NCBI GenBank assembly: GCA_014376585.1
Contig: JACMRG010000041.1
Location: 1-57,039, forward strand
Source of the DNA: Opitutaceae bacterium
Lineage (GTDB): Bacteria > Verrucomicrobiota > Verrucomicrobiia > Opitutales > Opitutaceae
Direction: 5' to 3'
DNA length: 57,039 nucleotides
The stretch's first letter is position 1; the number at the start of each line of letters is the position of its first letter. Position numbers and translations under genes: made by a program. The notes under the pieces are model-generated. The model saw only the letters and a program-made list of their open reading frames with translations. It was not told the DNA's origin and did no database searches. Shown here piece after piece: positions 43,291 through 51,812 of the stretch.

Positions 43291-44424
43291 TCACTTCGTC
43301 ACCACTGCCAGAAAATGCTCGAGCGCATACGTCGCCAACTGCGCGCTCGGCCCCGCGAGATTGTATTCAAACGCGTGCGTCGCCCACGGCAGCGCCACAT
43401 ACGCGTGCGGCACGTGCGCATCCGTGAGCTTGCCGTCGAGCCGCACGCTGTGCCGATACCACACCAGCGTGTCGATCGTCCCGTGAACCATCAGCGTGGG
43501 CGGCGAACCACGCCGCGAGCGCTGATGCCCGCTCGCGCTCTCATAGTTTGCCTTCGCCGCCGCCGGCGGGCCACCGAGATACTGCCGCATCAGCGCCGGC
43601 GATTTCAAAATATCGTCCTCCCGCGCGTAGGTGTAGGCAAAAAACATGTCGTGCGGCGCGTAGAACGACACCAGCCCGCGGATCGCCGGATCTTCCGATC
43701 CGTAGGCCACCGCCGACGCGATCTGCCCGCCCGCACTCCGCCCAAACAACACCAGCCGCGTCGCATCCACGCCCAACTCCGCCGCGTGCGCCTTCACATA
43801 CGCCATCGCCGCCAGCGTGTCGTCGCGCTGCGCCGGCCAGATAAATTTTGGCGCCAGCCGGTAATCGATCGCCACGACCGCATACCCGAGCCGCGCGAGC
43901 CAGTGGTTGAACTCGGGAAGCTGCTCACGATCCCCGCTGTCCCAACCGCCGCCATGAATCACGATCACACACGGCGCCGCCGTCCCCTTCACCGCACGGT
44001 AGAAATCGAGCTTTAGCCCCGGTGCAAACTCCCGCATCTCCACCGCCACCGGTTTCACCGCCGCGCTAAAATAGTTGCCCACCGCAAACGCCGCGCGCAC
44101 CGGCGCCACGCCGCCAAACGCCTTCACCAGTTCGCCGGGCAACGTCGCACCTATCCGCCGCGCGTGCATCGTCGGCTTCAGCAACAGTCCCGCCGCGACC
44201 ACGCTCACCACCACCGTCACCCCCGCCACCGCGCCGTGCCCCGCCCGCGCGCACCACGCCGCGATTCCCAGCAGCAGCGCCGCGACCGCCAGCCAGTGCC
44301 CAAACTCCCCCGCGAACAACGCCAGCTTCCAATTCGACCAATCCGGCGAACGAAAAAACGTGAGCGCACCCAGCGCGGCGAATACCGCCGACAGCAGGAG
44401 GAGAGAAAAACGCACCATGCCCAT
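43291..44424 (-). CDS. Membrane-anchored or secreted alpha/beta hydrolase (acetyl-esterase-like)
   Basis: A 377-residue protein with three or four N-terminal hydrophobic segments (1-105) and a C-terminal alpha/beta-hydrolase domain: oxyanion-hole motif IHGGGWDSG (about 153-161), nucleophile FGRSAGGQ (about 225), acid Asp in MVHGTIDTL and His in LPWATHAFEYN. This is the hormone-sensitive-lipase/BD-FAE-like group that deacetylates small esters or sugars. The ATG at 44424 is favoured over the in-frame extension. It is divergent from the Lgt-like gene across 192 bp. Confidence 0.88.
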   Translation of the reverse strand: MGMVRFSLLLLSAVFAALGALTFFRSPDWSNWKLALFAGEFGHWLAVAALLLGIAAWCARAGHGAVAGVTVVVSVVAAGLLLKPTMHARRIGATLPGELVKAFGGVAPVRAAFAVGNYFSAAVKPVAVEMREFAPGLKLDFYRAVKGTAAPCVIVIHGGGWDSGDREQLPEFNHWLARLGYAVVAIDYRLAPKFIWPAQRDDTLAAMAYVKAHAAELGVDATRLVLFGRSAGGQIASAVAYGSEDPAIRGLVSFYAPHDMFFAYTYAREDDILKSPALMRQYLGGPPAAAKANYESASGHQRSRRGSPPTLMVHGTIDTLVWYRHSVRLDGKLTDAHVPHAYVALPWATHAFEYNLAGPSAQLATYALEHFLAVVTK

Positions 44425-44616
44425 GACTACGCCGAGAGGCCGCAAAAAGGCGCACCTGGCGAAAATATTCTTCCGCCCGCCCTTCGCCAGGCTCGCTCGT
44501 TTTTCGTTCCCCGCGCCCGCAACCATTGCCACGTCAACCGTCGCGGCCTTCGCCATAACCACGCTTGCGCCAGCCTTTTCGCGCGTTGTGCTCGCTTCGT
44601 TCCCGGCGCGCCCGCG

Positions 44617-45393
44617 ATGACGTTTCCCTTCCACCTTGATCTGTTCGGCCTGCGGCTCCACCCGCACCTCGTCCTCGAATCCCTCGCCTACTTCGTCGGC
44701 GCCCGCGTCTATTTCGCCCTGCGCCGCCGCGCCGCCGAAACCCCTCTGCCCTTGGAAACCAACCTCTGGCTCCTCGTCGGCGCCGCCTTCGGCGCGTGGG
44801 CCGGCTCCAAGCTCCTCGCCTGGGCCGAATCCCCGCAACACTACCTCGCACTCGCCGCCGCCGCCCCCGCCGCGCTCCTCGGCGGCAAGACCATCGTGGG
44901 GGGCCTGCTCGGCGGCTGGGCGGGCGTCGAACTCGCCAAAAAATTCACCCGCGTCACCCGCTCCACCGGCGATGTCTTCATCTGGCCCCTCGCGCTCGGC
45001 ACCGCCATCGGCCGCGTCGGTTGCTTTCTCACGGGCCTCGCCGATCGCACCTACGGCGTCGCGACCTCGCTCCCGTGGGGGGTCGATTTCGGCGACGGAC
45101 TCCGCCGTCATCCCACCCAGCTCTACGAATCTCTCTTCGTCCTCACGCTCGCGACCGCCCTTACCCTCGCCACGCGCCGCCGCGCCCTCCCCACCGGCGC
45201 CCGCTTCCGCCTCTACTTCGCCGGCTATTTCCTTTTCCGCTTCGCCATCGAATTCCTCAAACCCCGCGAAACCCCGTTCCTCGCCCTCAGCGCCATCCAG
45301 TTCGCCAGCCTCCTCGGCGCCGCCCTCGCCCTCCTGACCATCCGCCACCTCGGGCCCTCTGCCCCAATCGAAAATCGGCAATCGCCAATTTAA
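44617..45393 (+). CDS. Divergent Lgt-like (prolipoprotein diacylglyceryl transferase family) membrane protein
   Basis: A 258-residue membrane protein. It retains GRVGCF (Lgt Arg143), RHPTQLYE, and FRFAIEFL with Arg and Glu equivalent to E. coli R239 and E243. However, the SFHGGLIG motif reads TIVGGLLG (His103 becomes Val) and GRLGNFINGE reads GRVGCFLTGL (Asn146 becomes Cys, Glu lost). His103 and Asn146 are, from memory, needed for lipoprotein modification, so this is probably not the housekeeping Lgt. Eleven bases separate its stop from a Tes-like radical SAM gene. A lipid-tail substrate for both is a reasonable inference. Confidence 0.82.
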   Translation: MTFPFHLDLFGLRLHPHLVLESLAYFVGARVYFALRRRAAETPLPLETNLWLLVGAAFGAWAGSKLLAWAESPQHYLALAAAAPAALLGGKTIVGGLLGGWAGVELAKKFTRVTRSTGDVFIWPLALGTAIGRVGCFLTGLADRTYGVATSLPWGVDFGDGLRRHPTQLYESLFVLTLATALTLATRRRALPTGARFRLYFAGYFLFRFAIEFLKPRETPFLALSAIQFASLLGAALALLTIRHLGPSAPIENRQSPI

Positions 45394-45404
45394 AATCCAA
45401 TCCC

Positions 45405-46808
45405 ATGGACCGCTCCTATCTCTTCGCCGAACTCACCAACAGCCTTTGCTCAAAATGCCTCCGCAAGGTCGAGGCCAAGGTCGTCTATCAGGACGACAAG
45501 GTCTTCCTCCTCAAAAACTGCCCCGATCACGGCCCCGAGCGTGTCCTCATCTCCACCGACGTCCCCTACTACAAACTCAGCCGCGCCACCCTGAAGCCCG
45601 GCCAGATGCCCGCCCACTTCAACACCCCCACGCGCTTCGGCTGTCCCTACGACTGCGGCCTCTGCCCCGACCATGAGCAACACTCCTGCCTCACCCTCGT
45701 CGAGATCACCGACCAGTGTAATCTCCAGTGCCCGATCTGCTACGCCGAGTCTTCGCCGAAGCGCCAGACCCACCGCTCCCTCGACCACGTTGAGCTCATG
45801 CTCGACGCCGTCGTCCGCAACGAAGCCGAGCCCGACATCGTCCAGATCAGCGGCGGCGAGCCCACGATCCACCCGCAGTTTTTTGAAATCCTCGACGCCG
45901 CCAAACGCCGCCCGATCAAGCACCTCATGGTGAACACCAATGGCGTCCGCATCGCGCAGGACGCCGCCTTCGCCGCCCGCCTCGCCACCTACCAACCCGG
46001 CTTCGAACTCTACCTCCAGTTCGACTCCCTACGCGCCGCACCGCTGCACGAACTCCGCGGCGCCGACCTCCGCGACATCCGCCGCCGCGCCCTCGACCGC
46101 CTCAACGAGCTCAACCTCTCCACCACCCTCGTCGTCACCCTCAAAAAAGGCCTCAACGACGACGAGATCGGCGAAATCATCGACTTCGCGCTCAAGCAAC
46201 GCTGCGTGCGCGGCGTCACCTTCCAGCCCATCCAGGACGCCGGCCGCACCGAGGACTTCGACCCCGCCCGCGACCGCCTCACCCTCGCCGAGGTCCGCCA
46301 AAACATCCTCGCCCAATCCCCCGTCTTCAAACCCGCCGACATCATCCCCGTCCCCTGCCACCCCGACTGCCTCGCCATGGGTTACGCGCTCAAGCTCGAC
46401 GGCAAAGTCATCCCCCTCACCAGCCTCATCCCGCCCGAAACCCTCCTCAAAGCCGAAGGCAGCAACCTCGTCTTCGAACGCGACCCCGCCCTCCGCGCCG
46501 AGGTCTTCAAACTCTTCTCCACCGCCCACTCGCCCGAGTCCGCGACGATCGCGCTCCGCCAGCTCCTCTGCTGCCTCCCGCTCATCAAAGCCCCGCCCGC
46601 GATCACCTACGAAAACATCTTCCGCGTCCTCGTGATCCAGTTCCTCGACGCCCATAACTTCGACGTCCGCAGCGTGAAAAAATCCTGCATCCACATCGTC
46701 CACCCCGACGGCCGCATCATCCCCTTCGACACGTTTAACCTTTTCTACCGCGACGGCAAAGAAGCCCGCCTCCGCGAACTCCAGGCGATGCACGATTCAA
46801 AAACCTGA
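45405..46808 (+). CDS. Cys-rich radical SAM enzyme, COG1964/tetraether-synthase (Tes)-like
   Basis: A 467-residue enzyme with the radical-SAM cluster C105-xxx-C109-xx-C112 in EITDQCNLQCPICYAE, the SAM-binding ISGGEPT, and additional Cys: C15/C18/C39 (rubredoxin-like CSKC…NCPDHG), C80/C84/C87 (GCPYDCGLCPDH) and C-terminal CHPDC, CC and SC. This layout matches the family of archaeal Tes (joins lipid tails to form tetraethers). It follows an Lgt-like membrane protein by 11 bp and precedes a small three-helix membrane protein by 17 bp, so the three are likely one operon with a membrane-lipid substrate. Substrate and reaction are inferred; the radical-SAM call is firm. Confidence 0.9.
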   Translation: MDRSYLFAELTNSLCSKCLRKVEAKVVYQDDKVFLLKNCPDHGPERVLISTDVPYYKLSRATLKPGQMPAHFNTPTRFGCPYDCGLCPDHEQHSCLTLVEITDQCNLQCPICYAESSPKRQTHRSLDHVELMLDAVVRNEAEPDIVQISGGEPTIHPQFFEILDAAKRRPIKHLMVNTNGVRIAQDAAFAARLATYQPGFELYLQFDSLRAAPLHELRGADLRDIRRRALDRLNELNLSTTLVVTLKKGLNDDEIGEIIDFALKQRCVRGVTFQPIQDAGRTEDFDPARDRLTLAEVRQNILAQSPVFKPADIIPVPCHPDCLAMGYALKLDGKVIPLTSLIPPETLLKAEGSNLVFERDPALRAEVFKLFSTAHSPESATIALRQLLCCLPLIKAPPAITYENIFRVLVIQFLDAHNFDVRSVKKSCIHIVHPDGRIIPFDTFNLFYRDGKEARLRELQAMHDSKT

Positions 46809-46825
46809 AGCCGCCTCCACCCGAC

Positions 46826-47119
46826 ATGACGTTCAACGACCCCGAATTTCCACCGCGCGACAACGCTGCCGAAATTAAATCCGGTCGCCTCATCATCGCT
46901 GGCTTCATCACTGGTGCCGTGCCTTGGCTCTTGACCCTGGTCCCACAGAAAAACTACGGCCAAATTCCTTTCCTCATCGTCTCGTGTTTCATCGTTCCGG
47001 TCCTCGCCGGCATCTTGGCGCTCGTCCCGCGGACCCGCAAATTCGGCCTCGGCCTCCTGCTTGCCTCCGGCCTCGGCTGGCTCGTCCTCGCCGCCATCTG
47101 CGGCGGCGTCTTCCGCTGA
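46826..47119 (+). CDS. Small membrane protein, unknown
   Basis: A 97-residue protein with three hydrophobic stretches (about 24-40, 48-66, 73-92), a charged N-terminus (MTFNDPEFPPRDNAAEIKSGR) and short polar loops. No family is recognised. It begins 17 bp after the radical SAM gene and is probably part of the same transcript. Its codon use resembles its neighbours. Confidence 0.7.
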   Translation: MTFNDPEFPPRDNAAEIKSGRLIIAGFITGAVPWLLTLVPQKNYGQIPFLIVSCFIVPVLAGILALVPRTRKFGLGLLLASGLGWLVLAAICGGVFR

Positions 47120-47238
47120 ACCAGCTCAGACCCCCAGCGAGTGTAACGTATCATGTGACACTTCCCGCGCCACCCCCCGCCCGCGTTTTTGCATTCCCCG
47201 CGCCGCGCCCGCGCCCCAACCTTCCGCGCTCCTCACCC

Positions 47239-47949
47239 ATGCGCCGCCTCGACCAACTCCTCGCCAACCTCGGTTACTGCTCCCGCAGTGAAGCCCGCGA
47301 TTGGACCGACTCCGGCACCGTCCTCGTCCGCGGCGAGCCCGCCGACGGCCCGTCCCAAAAAGCCCACGCCGCCGATGTCCGCGTCGAGGGCGCGCCGCTC
47401 GACCACCCCGACGGCCTCATTCTCCTCCTGCACAAACCCCTCGGCCTCGTCTGCTCCCACGAACTCCGCGAAGGCCCCAACATCTACACTCTCCTCCCCG
47501 CGCGCTGGCAGCGCCGCAATCCCGTCATCACCAGCATCGGCCGCCTCGATAAAGATACCTCCGGCCTCATCCTCCTCACCGACCAGAGCGCCCTCGTGCA
47601 CCGCCTTACTTCGCCGAAGCACAAGGTCCCCAAAATCTACCGCGCCACGCTCGGCGCCGATCTCACGCCCGCCCGCGCCGCGGAAAGCGCCACCCTCTTC
47701 GCCGCCGGCACGCTCATCCTCCCCGACGAGACCACGCCCTGCGCCCCCGCCGCCCTCACCCTGATCTCGCCTCGCGAGGTCGAGCTCACGCTCACCGAAG
47801 GTCGCTACCACCAAGTCCGCCGCATGTTCGCCTGGGTCGGCTACGAAGTCGTCGCGCTCCACCGCACCCACTTCGGCGCGCTCGACCTCGGCGATCTCAA
47901 ACCCGGCACCTGGCGCGAGCTGCCCCTCGATTTCTTCGCCACCCCGTAG
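47239..47949 (+). CDS. rsuA: 16S rRNA pseudouridine synthase, RsuA/RluE-like
   Basis: A 236-residue protein: an S4-like RNA-binding start (MRRLDQLLANLGYCSRSEARDW), catalytic-loop motif IGRLDKDTSGLILLT (catalytic Asp about residue 105), KIYRATL and the C-terminal EGRYHQVRRMFAWVG. Length and domain order match RsuA, which modifies U516 of 16S rRNA; RluB/RluE-type specificity cannot be excluded. It is cytoplasmic and its stop lies inside a REP-like hairpin. Confidence 0.92.
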   Translation: MRRLDQLLANLGYCSRSEARDWTDSGTVLVRGEPADGPSQKAHAADVRVEGAPLDHPDGLILLLHKPLGLVCSHELREGPNIYTLLPARWQRRNPVITSIGRLDKDTSGLILLTDQSALVHRLTSPKHKVPKIYRATLGADLTPARAAESATLFAAGTLILPDETTPCAPAALTLISPREVELTLTEGRYHQVRRMFAWVGYEVVALHRTHFGALDLGDLKPGTWRELPLDFFATP

Positions 47950-48029
47950 GAACAAATTTATTTGCGATCCGCGCCCCTCCCTCGTCCGCGCTCCGCCCAC
48001 CGAAAAACCGTCGCAAATAAATTTGCTCC
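47949..48029. repeat. REP-like hairpin, AAATTTATTT variant
   Basis: GGAACAAATTTATTTGCGA (47949-47967) is matched by TCGCAAATAAATTTGCTCC (48011-48029), 18 of 19 complementary, with a 43-nt spacer. The outer 'GTAGGA' (47946-47951) matches the hairpin at 19384-19441, whose stem is otherwise different. It lies between rsuA and yhbY and includes the last base of the rsuA stop codon. Confidence 0.8.
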
Positions 48030-48072
48030 CACCCTCGCCTTCACCCGCCCGGACCTCCTTCCTTTCCCCCAC

Positions 48073-48384
48073 ATGGAAAACCTCCCGCTCACCGGCGCAC
48101 AGAAATCCAAGCTCCGCGCCCTTGGCCAAAAACTCGACGCCACCATCAAGGTCGGCAAAGAGGGCCTCACGCCCGCGTTCTTCACCGAGTTGAGCCGCGC
48201 CCTCCGCGCCCGCGATCTCATCAAGCTCCGCTTCGGTGGCGAGATCGACCGCCCCGCTCGCAGCGCGTTCACGATTCAGATCGAGACCGAGGGTCACTGC
48301 ACGTGCGTCGGCGCCGTCGGCCATACCGCGCTTTTCTACAAAACCGCCGGCGATCCCTCCAAGTCCTCGCTCCCCGCCGAGTGA
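48073..48384 (+). CDS. yhbY: YhbY/CRS1-CRM domain RNA-binding protein
   Basis: A 103-residue single-domain protein with the CRM pattern: LTGAQKSKLRALGQKLDATIKVGKEGLT at the N-terminus (split by short turns), LSRALRARDLIKLRF, and a final Tyr/Gly region. YhbY binds pre-50S ribosomal particles. The ATG at 48073 gives the usual length. It is 123 bp after rsuA with the REP hairpin between; both genes are ribosome-related, so co-transcription is plausible. Confidence 0.9.
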   Translation: MENLPLTGAQKSKLRALGQKLDATIKVGKEGLTPAFFTELSRALRARDLIKLRFGGEIDRPARSAFTIQIETEGHCTCVGAVGHTALFYKTAGDPSKSSLPAE

Positions 48385-48392
48385 TCCGAAAG

Positions 48393-48448
48393 GTGGCACG
48401 GGCGTCTCGCCCGTGTGATTGCCGGCATGGGCGAGACGCCCATGCCAC
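48393..48448. repeat. GTGGCA…GGGCGTCTCGCCC inverted repeat
   Basis: GTGGCACGGGCGTCTCGCCC (left arm from 48393) is paired with GGGCGAGACGCCCATGCCAC (right arm to 48448). Each arm is itself nearly palindromic (GGGCG-TCT-CGCCC). This class recurs in many Verrucomicrobia and Planctomycetes genomes, from recall. It separates the convergent yhbY and PQQ-propeller genes and could serve as a bidirectional terminator or as a mobile repeat. Confidence 0.7.
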
Positions 48449-48506
48449 TACGAAACGCCCCGTCCCCGCGCTCCGTGGATCGCGCTCTCAGCTCTCAACT
48501 TCCCAA

Positions 48507-50291
48507 TCACAGCTGATACGCCACGACCGTATCCTTGTCCTTGAAGAAAAAAATTCGGTCGGTCGCGTCGTCCACCTGGTATTCGGGCTCCTTGGTGCCG
48601 AGGATGAGTTTCTTCGTCGCCTCGCCCGCGCCCATGTCGATGCCGAGCAGGCCCACGCCTTTTTGTTTTCCGTCCTCGACGTTGGTCAGCACGTAGGTGC
48701 GCATGACCGTGCCGGCGGTCGCGTTGGCGCGCTTCGCGGCGTAAACGTTGTAGTTGTCGAGGCCGCCGTGGATCGTGCTCACGCCGCTGCTGTAACCGCT
48801 GCTGCCGACGCCGCCGCCGGCCGCCACCTGTGCGTTGCCCATCACGCCCTGCGTCGCCGCGAGCGCAAACATCGCCGCCCCCGCAAGCCCGCCGCCCGGC
48901 GCCGGATAATACGTGGACCACTTGATGGCCTTCGCCACGGGGTCGAACGACATGATGTGCTGCTTGCCCTGGATCACGATGGTCCCGTCGCGGCGGTGGA
49001 TCGCCACCGGCACGTCGAGGCGCGCCTTACTTTGCGCGAAGCCCGCCTTCGCCAAACCCGAGATTCCGCCCAAGGCGCCGAGACCGAGCTGCGCGACTTC
49101 ACCGCCGCCCATCTTGCGTTTAAACTCGATCGGCACGCGGAATTTTTCCACGGCCACGGTGCCCGCCACGTCGAGTGCGTAGAGATTGTAGGCATCGGCA
49201 AACATCACCGCGTTCAGCTCGGGCAACACCATCAGATTGGTCAGGCCTTCCTTCACGCCGTCGGTGCCGAAGACATCTTTGCCCGTCGCCGCGTCGAGCG
49301 CGACCACGCCGAGCGGGAGGCGCAGCACGACGTCCTTGCCGTTGGAGAAATTGCCGCCGAAGCGCATGAACACCTTGTCGCCGATGGGCTCGATCTGCCC
49401 CACGATCGCGTTGTCGCGCGCCTTCAAGAGGCCCGCGTATTTGGAGATGCGCTCACTCTTCCAGAGCGTCGCGCCGGTGTTTTTATCGACCGCGTAAACG
49501 CTGCCGCCACCCGCACCGTAAATGCGGTCGCCCGCGATGCGCAGCGGCGCGTAGGCCTTCTTGATGCCCGCGTCGCCCTTCGGAAATTCCACGCCCCACC
49601 TGACCGCACCCGTGTTGAGATCGACGCAGTGGATGCCGAGGTAGGGCACGTAGAGCGCGTCACCCTCGATCACCGGCTCATGATAACCGGAGAGATCCAT
49701 CTGCGGCACGAAACTGAACATCCCGATCTTGTCCGCCGGATAAAGCGTCACGCCACCGCTCTTGGCGAACTTCGAGCGCCAGCGTTCTTTGCCGGTCTCC
49801 AAATCGTAGCTCACGAAAAACACGCCCGCGCTGTCCGCACTGCCGTCGCCAAACACATTCAGCACGAGCACCACCATGTTCTTCGCCGGCACCGGGATCG
49901 TGCCCATGTATTGCGCCATCACCTCGGGCGTCGTCCACACGGTTTTGCCCGTGAGGTAGTCCACGAGGTGCAGCGTGAATTTCGTGCCCATGAACCCGTC
50001 CGACGTATTGCACAGCAACCACGGCGTGCCGCTGATCTCACGCGCGTTGAACGCCGTCGTCTTTTTAAATTCATCGCGCCGCCACATCTCCGTGCCGGTC
50101 TCGGGATCGATGCACACCACCGCCGACGGCGTGCCGACGAGCAGCGTGCCGAGTTCCGTGAGCGAGTGCCACTTGGCGTTTTCTTTGAGCGGGATGGACC
50201 AGAGCTGTTTGCTCTCGGCAAACACCGGGAGCGCGGCCAGCCAGAACGCGAGCGCAAGAAGCGCGAAACGGGACAGGGATAATTTTTTCAT
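48507..50291 (-). CDS. Secreted PQQ-type beta-propeller protein
   Basis: A 594-residue protein with a Sec signal (1-25) and repeated PQQ-type blades: [61 protein letters not shown] and [15 protein letters not shown] Gly/Ala-rich stretch (about 466-510) interrupts the last part of the propeller. No quinoprotein catalytic residues or CXXCH are seen, so a structural or binding role is more likely than a dehydrogenase. It is transcribed alone, divergent from the amidohydrolase; the 225-bp gap at 50292-50516 contains no identified site. Confidence 0.88.
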   Translation of the reverse strand: MKKLSLSRFALLALAFWLAALPVFAESKQLWSIPLKENAKWHSLTELGTLLVGTPSAVVCIDPETGTEMWRRDEFKKTTAFNAREISGTPWLLCNTSDGFMGTKFTLHLVDYLTGKTVWTTPEVMAQYMGTIPVPAKNMVVLVLNVFGDGSADSAGVFFVSYDLETGKERWRSKFAKSGGVTLYPADKIGMFSFVPQMDLSGYHEPVIEGDALYVPYLGIHCVDLNTGAVRWGVEFPKGDAGIKKAYAPLRIAGDRIYGAGGGSVYAVDKNTGATLWKSERISKYAGLLKARDNAIVGQIEPIGDKVFMRFGGNFSNGKDVVLRLPLGVVALDAATGKDVFGTDGVKEGLTNLMVLPELNAVMFADAYNLYALDVAGTVAVEKFRVPIEFKRKMGGGEVAQLGLGALGGISGLAKAGFAQSKARLDVPVAIHRRDGTIVIQGKQHIMSFDPVAKAIKWSTYYPAPGGGLAGAAMFALAATQGVMGNAQVAAGGGVGSSGYSSGVSTIHGGLDNYNVYAAKRANATAGTVMRTYVLTNVEDGKQKGVGLLGIDMGAGEATKKLILGTKEPEYQVDDATDRIFFFKDKDTVVAYQL

Positions 50292-50516
50292 GGGAAGCGG
50301 AAGCGCAAAAACTGGATGCCCCCGCCCTCCACCCCGCAAGCCCGCGCCCGCCGCGCCCCTACGCATTCGTGCGTATCCCGGCGCACGCGATCCCAAGCCT
50401 CAAAAATCCGCGTGAAAAAATCACGCGCGCTTCCCCGCGCCACCCACCCGTAGACCACCGCCCTCTTCCGCGGCTTTTGGCGTGCTCCGCGCGTCCCGTC
50501 CGGCACCTTTCTCTTC

Positions 50517-51806
50517 ATGCGTCTCCTCCGCCTGCTTCCCCTCGCTTGCGCACTCGTCGCCAGCCTTGCTCCGCTCACCGCCAAGACCCTCATCCACGCC
50601 GGCTCACTCATCGACGGCCGCGCCGACACTCCGCAAAAAACCGTCACCCTCGTCATCGACGGCGACCGCATCACCGCCATCACCCCCGGCTACACCGCAC
50701 CCGCCGCCGGCGACACCGTCATCGAACTCAAAAACGCCACCGTCACTCCCGGCTGGATCGACTGCCACGTCCACCTCGACCAACAAAATTCTGCCACCAG
50801 CTACGCGGAGCGCGGGACGCTCAACCCCGGCGACTTCGCCCTCCGCGCCGCCTACTATGGCAGGAAAACCCTTCTCGCCGGCTTCACCACCGTCCGCGTT
50901 CTCGGCGACAACACCGGCTCCTCCATCGCCCTCCGCAAGGCCATCGCCGCCGGCCAGATCGACGGCCCGCGCATCATCACCGCCGGCAAATCCATCGCCA
51001 CCACCGGCGGCCACGCCGATCTCACCAACGGCCTTTCCCGCGAACTCATGCGCGACCCCGGCCCCCTCGAGGGCGTGATCAACGGCGCCGACGAAGCCCG
51101 CAAAGCCGTCCGCCAGCGCTACAAGGAAGGCTCCGATTGCATCAAAATCACCGCGACCGGCGGCGTGCTCTCGCTCGCGGTCAACGGCCAGAATCCCCAA
51201 TTCACCCCCGAGGAACTCCGCGCCATCATCGAGACCGCCCACGAATACGGCCTCAAAGTCGCCGCCCATGCCCACGGCACCGAGGGCATGAAACGCGCCG
51301 TCGAGGCCGGCGTCGATTCCGTCGAGCACGGCACTTACATGACCGATGAGGTCATCGCGCTCATGAAGCAGCACGGCACCTACTACGTGCCCACGATCTA
51401 CGCCGGCCGCTTCGTCGCCGACAAAGCCAAGATCGACGGCTACTTCCCCGCCGTCGTCCGCCCCAAAGCCGCCGCCATCGGACCGCTCATCCAAGCCACG
51501 TTCCAACACGCTTACGAATCCGGCGTGAAGATCGCCTTCGGCACCGACATGGGCGTCGGCCCCCACGGCGACAACGCCCGCGAGTTCCTCTACATGACCG
51601 AAGCCGGCATGCCCCCGATGGTCGCCTTCAAATCCGCCACCATCGAAGCCGCCAAACTCCTCGGCGTGGAAAAAGACACCGGCACCCTCGAACCCGGCAA
51701 GTTTGCCGACCTCGTCGCCCTCCCCGGCGACCCGCTCGCGGACATGACGCTCGTGCTCACCCCCAGCTTCGTGATGAAAGCCGGCATCGTTTATAAAAAA
51801 CTGTAA
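50517..51806 (+). CDS. Exported amidohydrolase (imidazolonepropionase/prolidase-like, COG1228)
   Basis: A 429-residue protein with a Sec signal (1-22) and amidohydrolase metal ligands: DCHVHLD (H-x-H), carboxylated Lys in [10 protein letters not shown], His in AAHAHG and EHGTYM, and Asp in GTDMGVG. The C-terminal [14 protein letters not shown] is the usual closing strand. Close relatives are annotated as Xaa-Pro dipeptidases or arginine/lysine carboxypeptidase-like enzymes. It is exported, so probably attacks peptides or acyl amino acids in the periplasm. The gene debris from 51813 starts 6 bp after its stop. Confidence 0.9.
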   Translation: MRLLRLLPLACALVASLAPLTAKTLIHAGSLIDGRADTPQKTVTLVIDGDRITAITPGYTAPAAGDTVIELKNATVTPGWIDCHVHLDQQNSATSYAERGTLNPGDFALRAAYYGRKTLLAGFTTVRVLGDNTGSSIALRKAIAAGQIDGPRIITAGKSIATTGGHADLTNGLSRELMRDPGPLEGVINGADEARKAVRQRYKEGSDCIKITATGGVLSLAVNGQNPQFTPEELRAIIETAHEYGLKVAAHAHGTEGMKRAVEAGVDSVEHGTYMTDEVIALMKQHGTYYVPTIYAGRFVADKAKIDGYFPAVVRPKAAAIGPLIQATFQHAYESGVKIAFGTDMGVGPHGDNAREFLYMTEAGMPPMVAFKSATIEAAKLLGVEKDTGTLEPGKFADLVALPGDPLADMTLVLTPSFVMKAGIVYKKL

Positions 51807-51812
51807 CCGCGG

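Noticed and set aside
48303-50282. 659-residue plus-strand frame opposite the PQQ propeller
   Set aside because: Its start lies inside yhbY and its composition is shadow-like; the minus-strand protein has clear propeller blades and a signal peptide.
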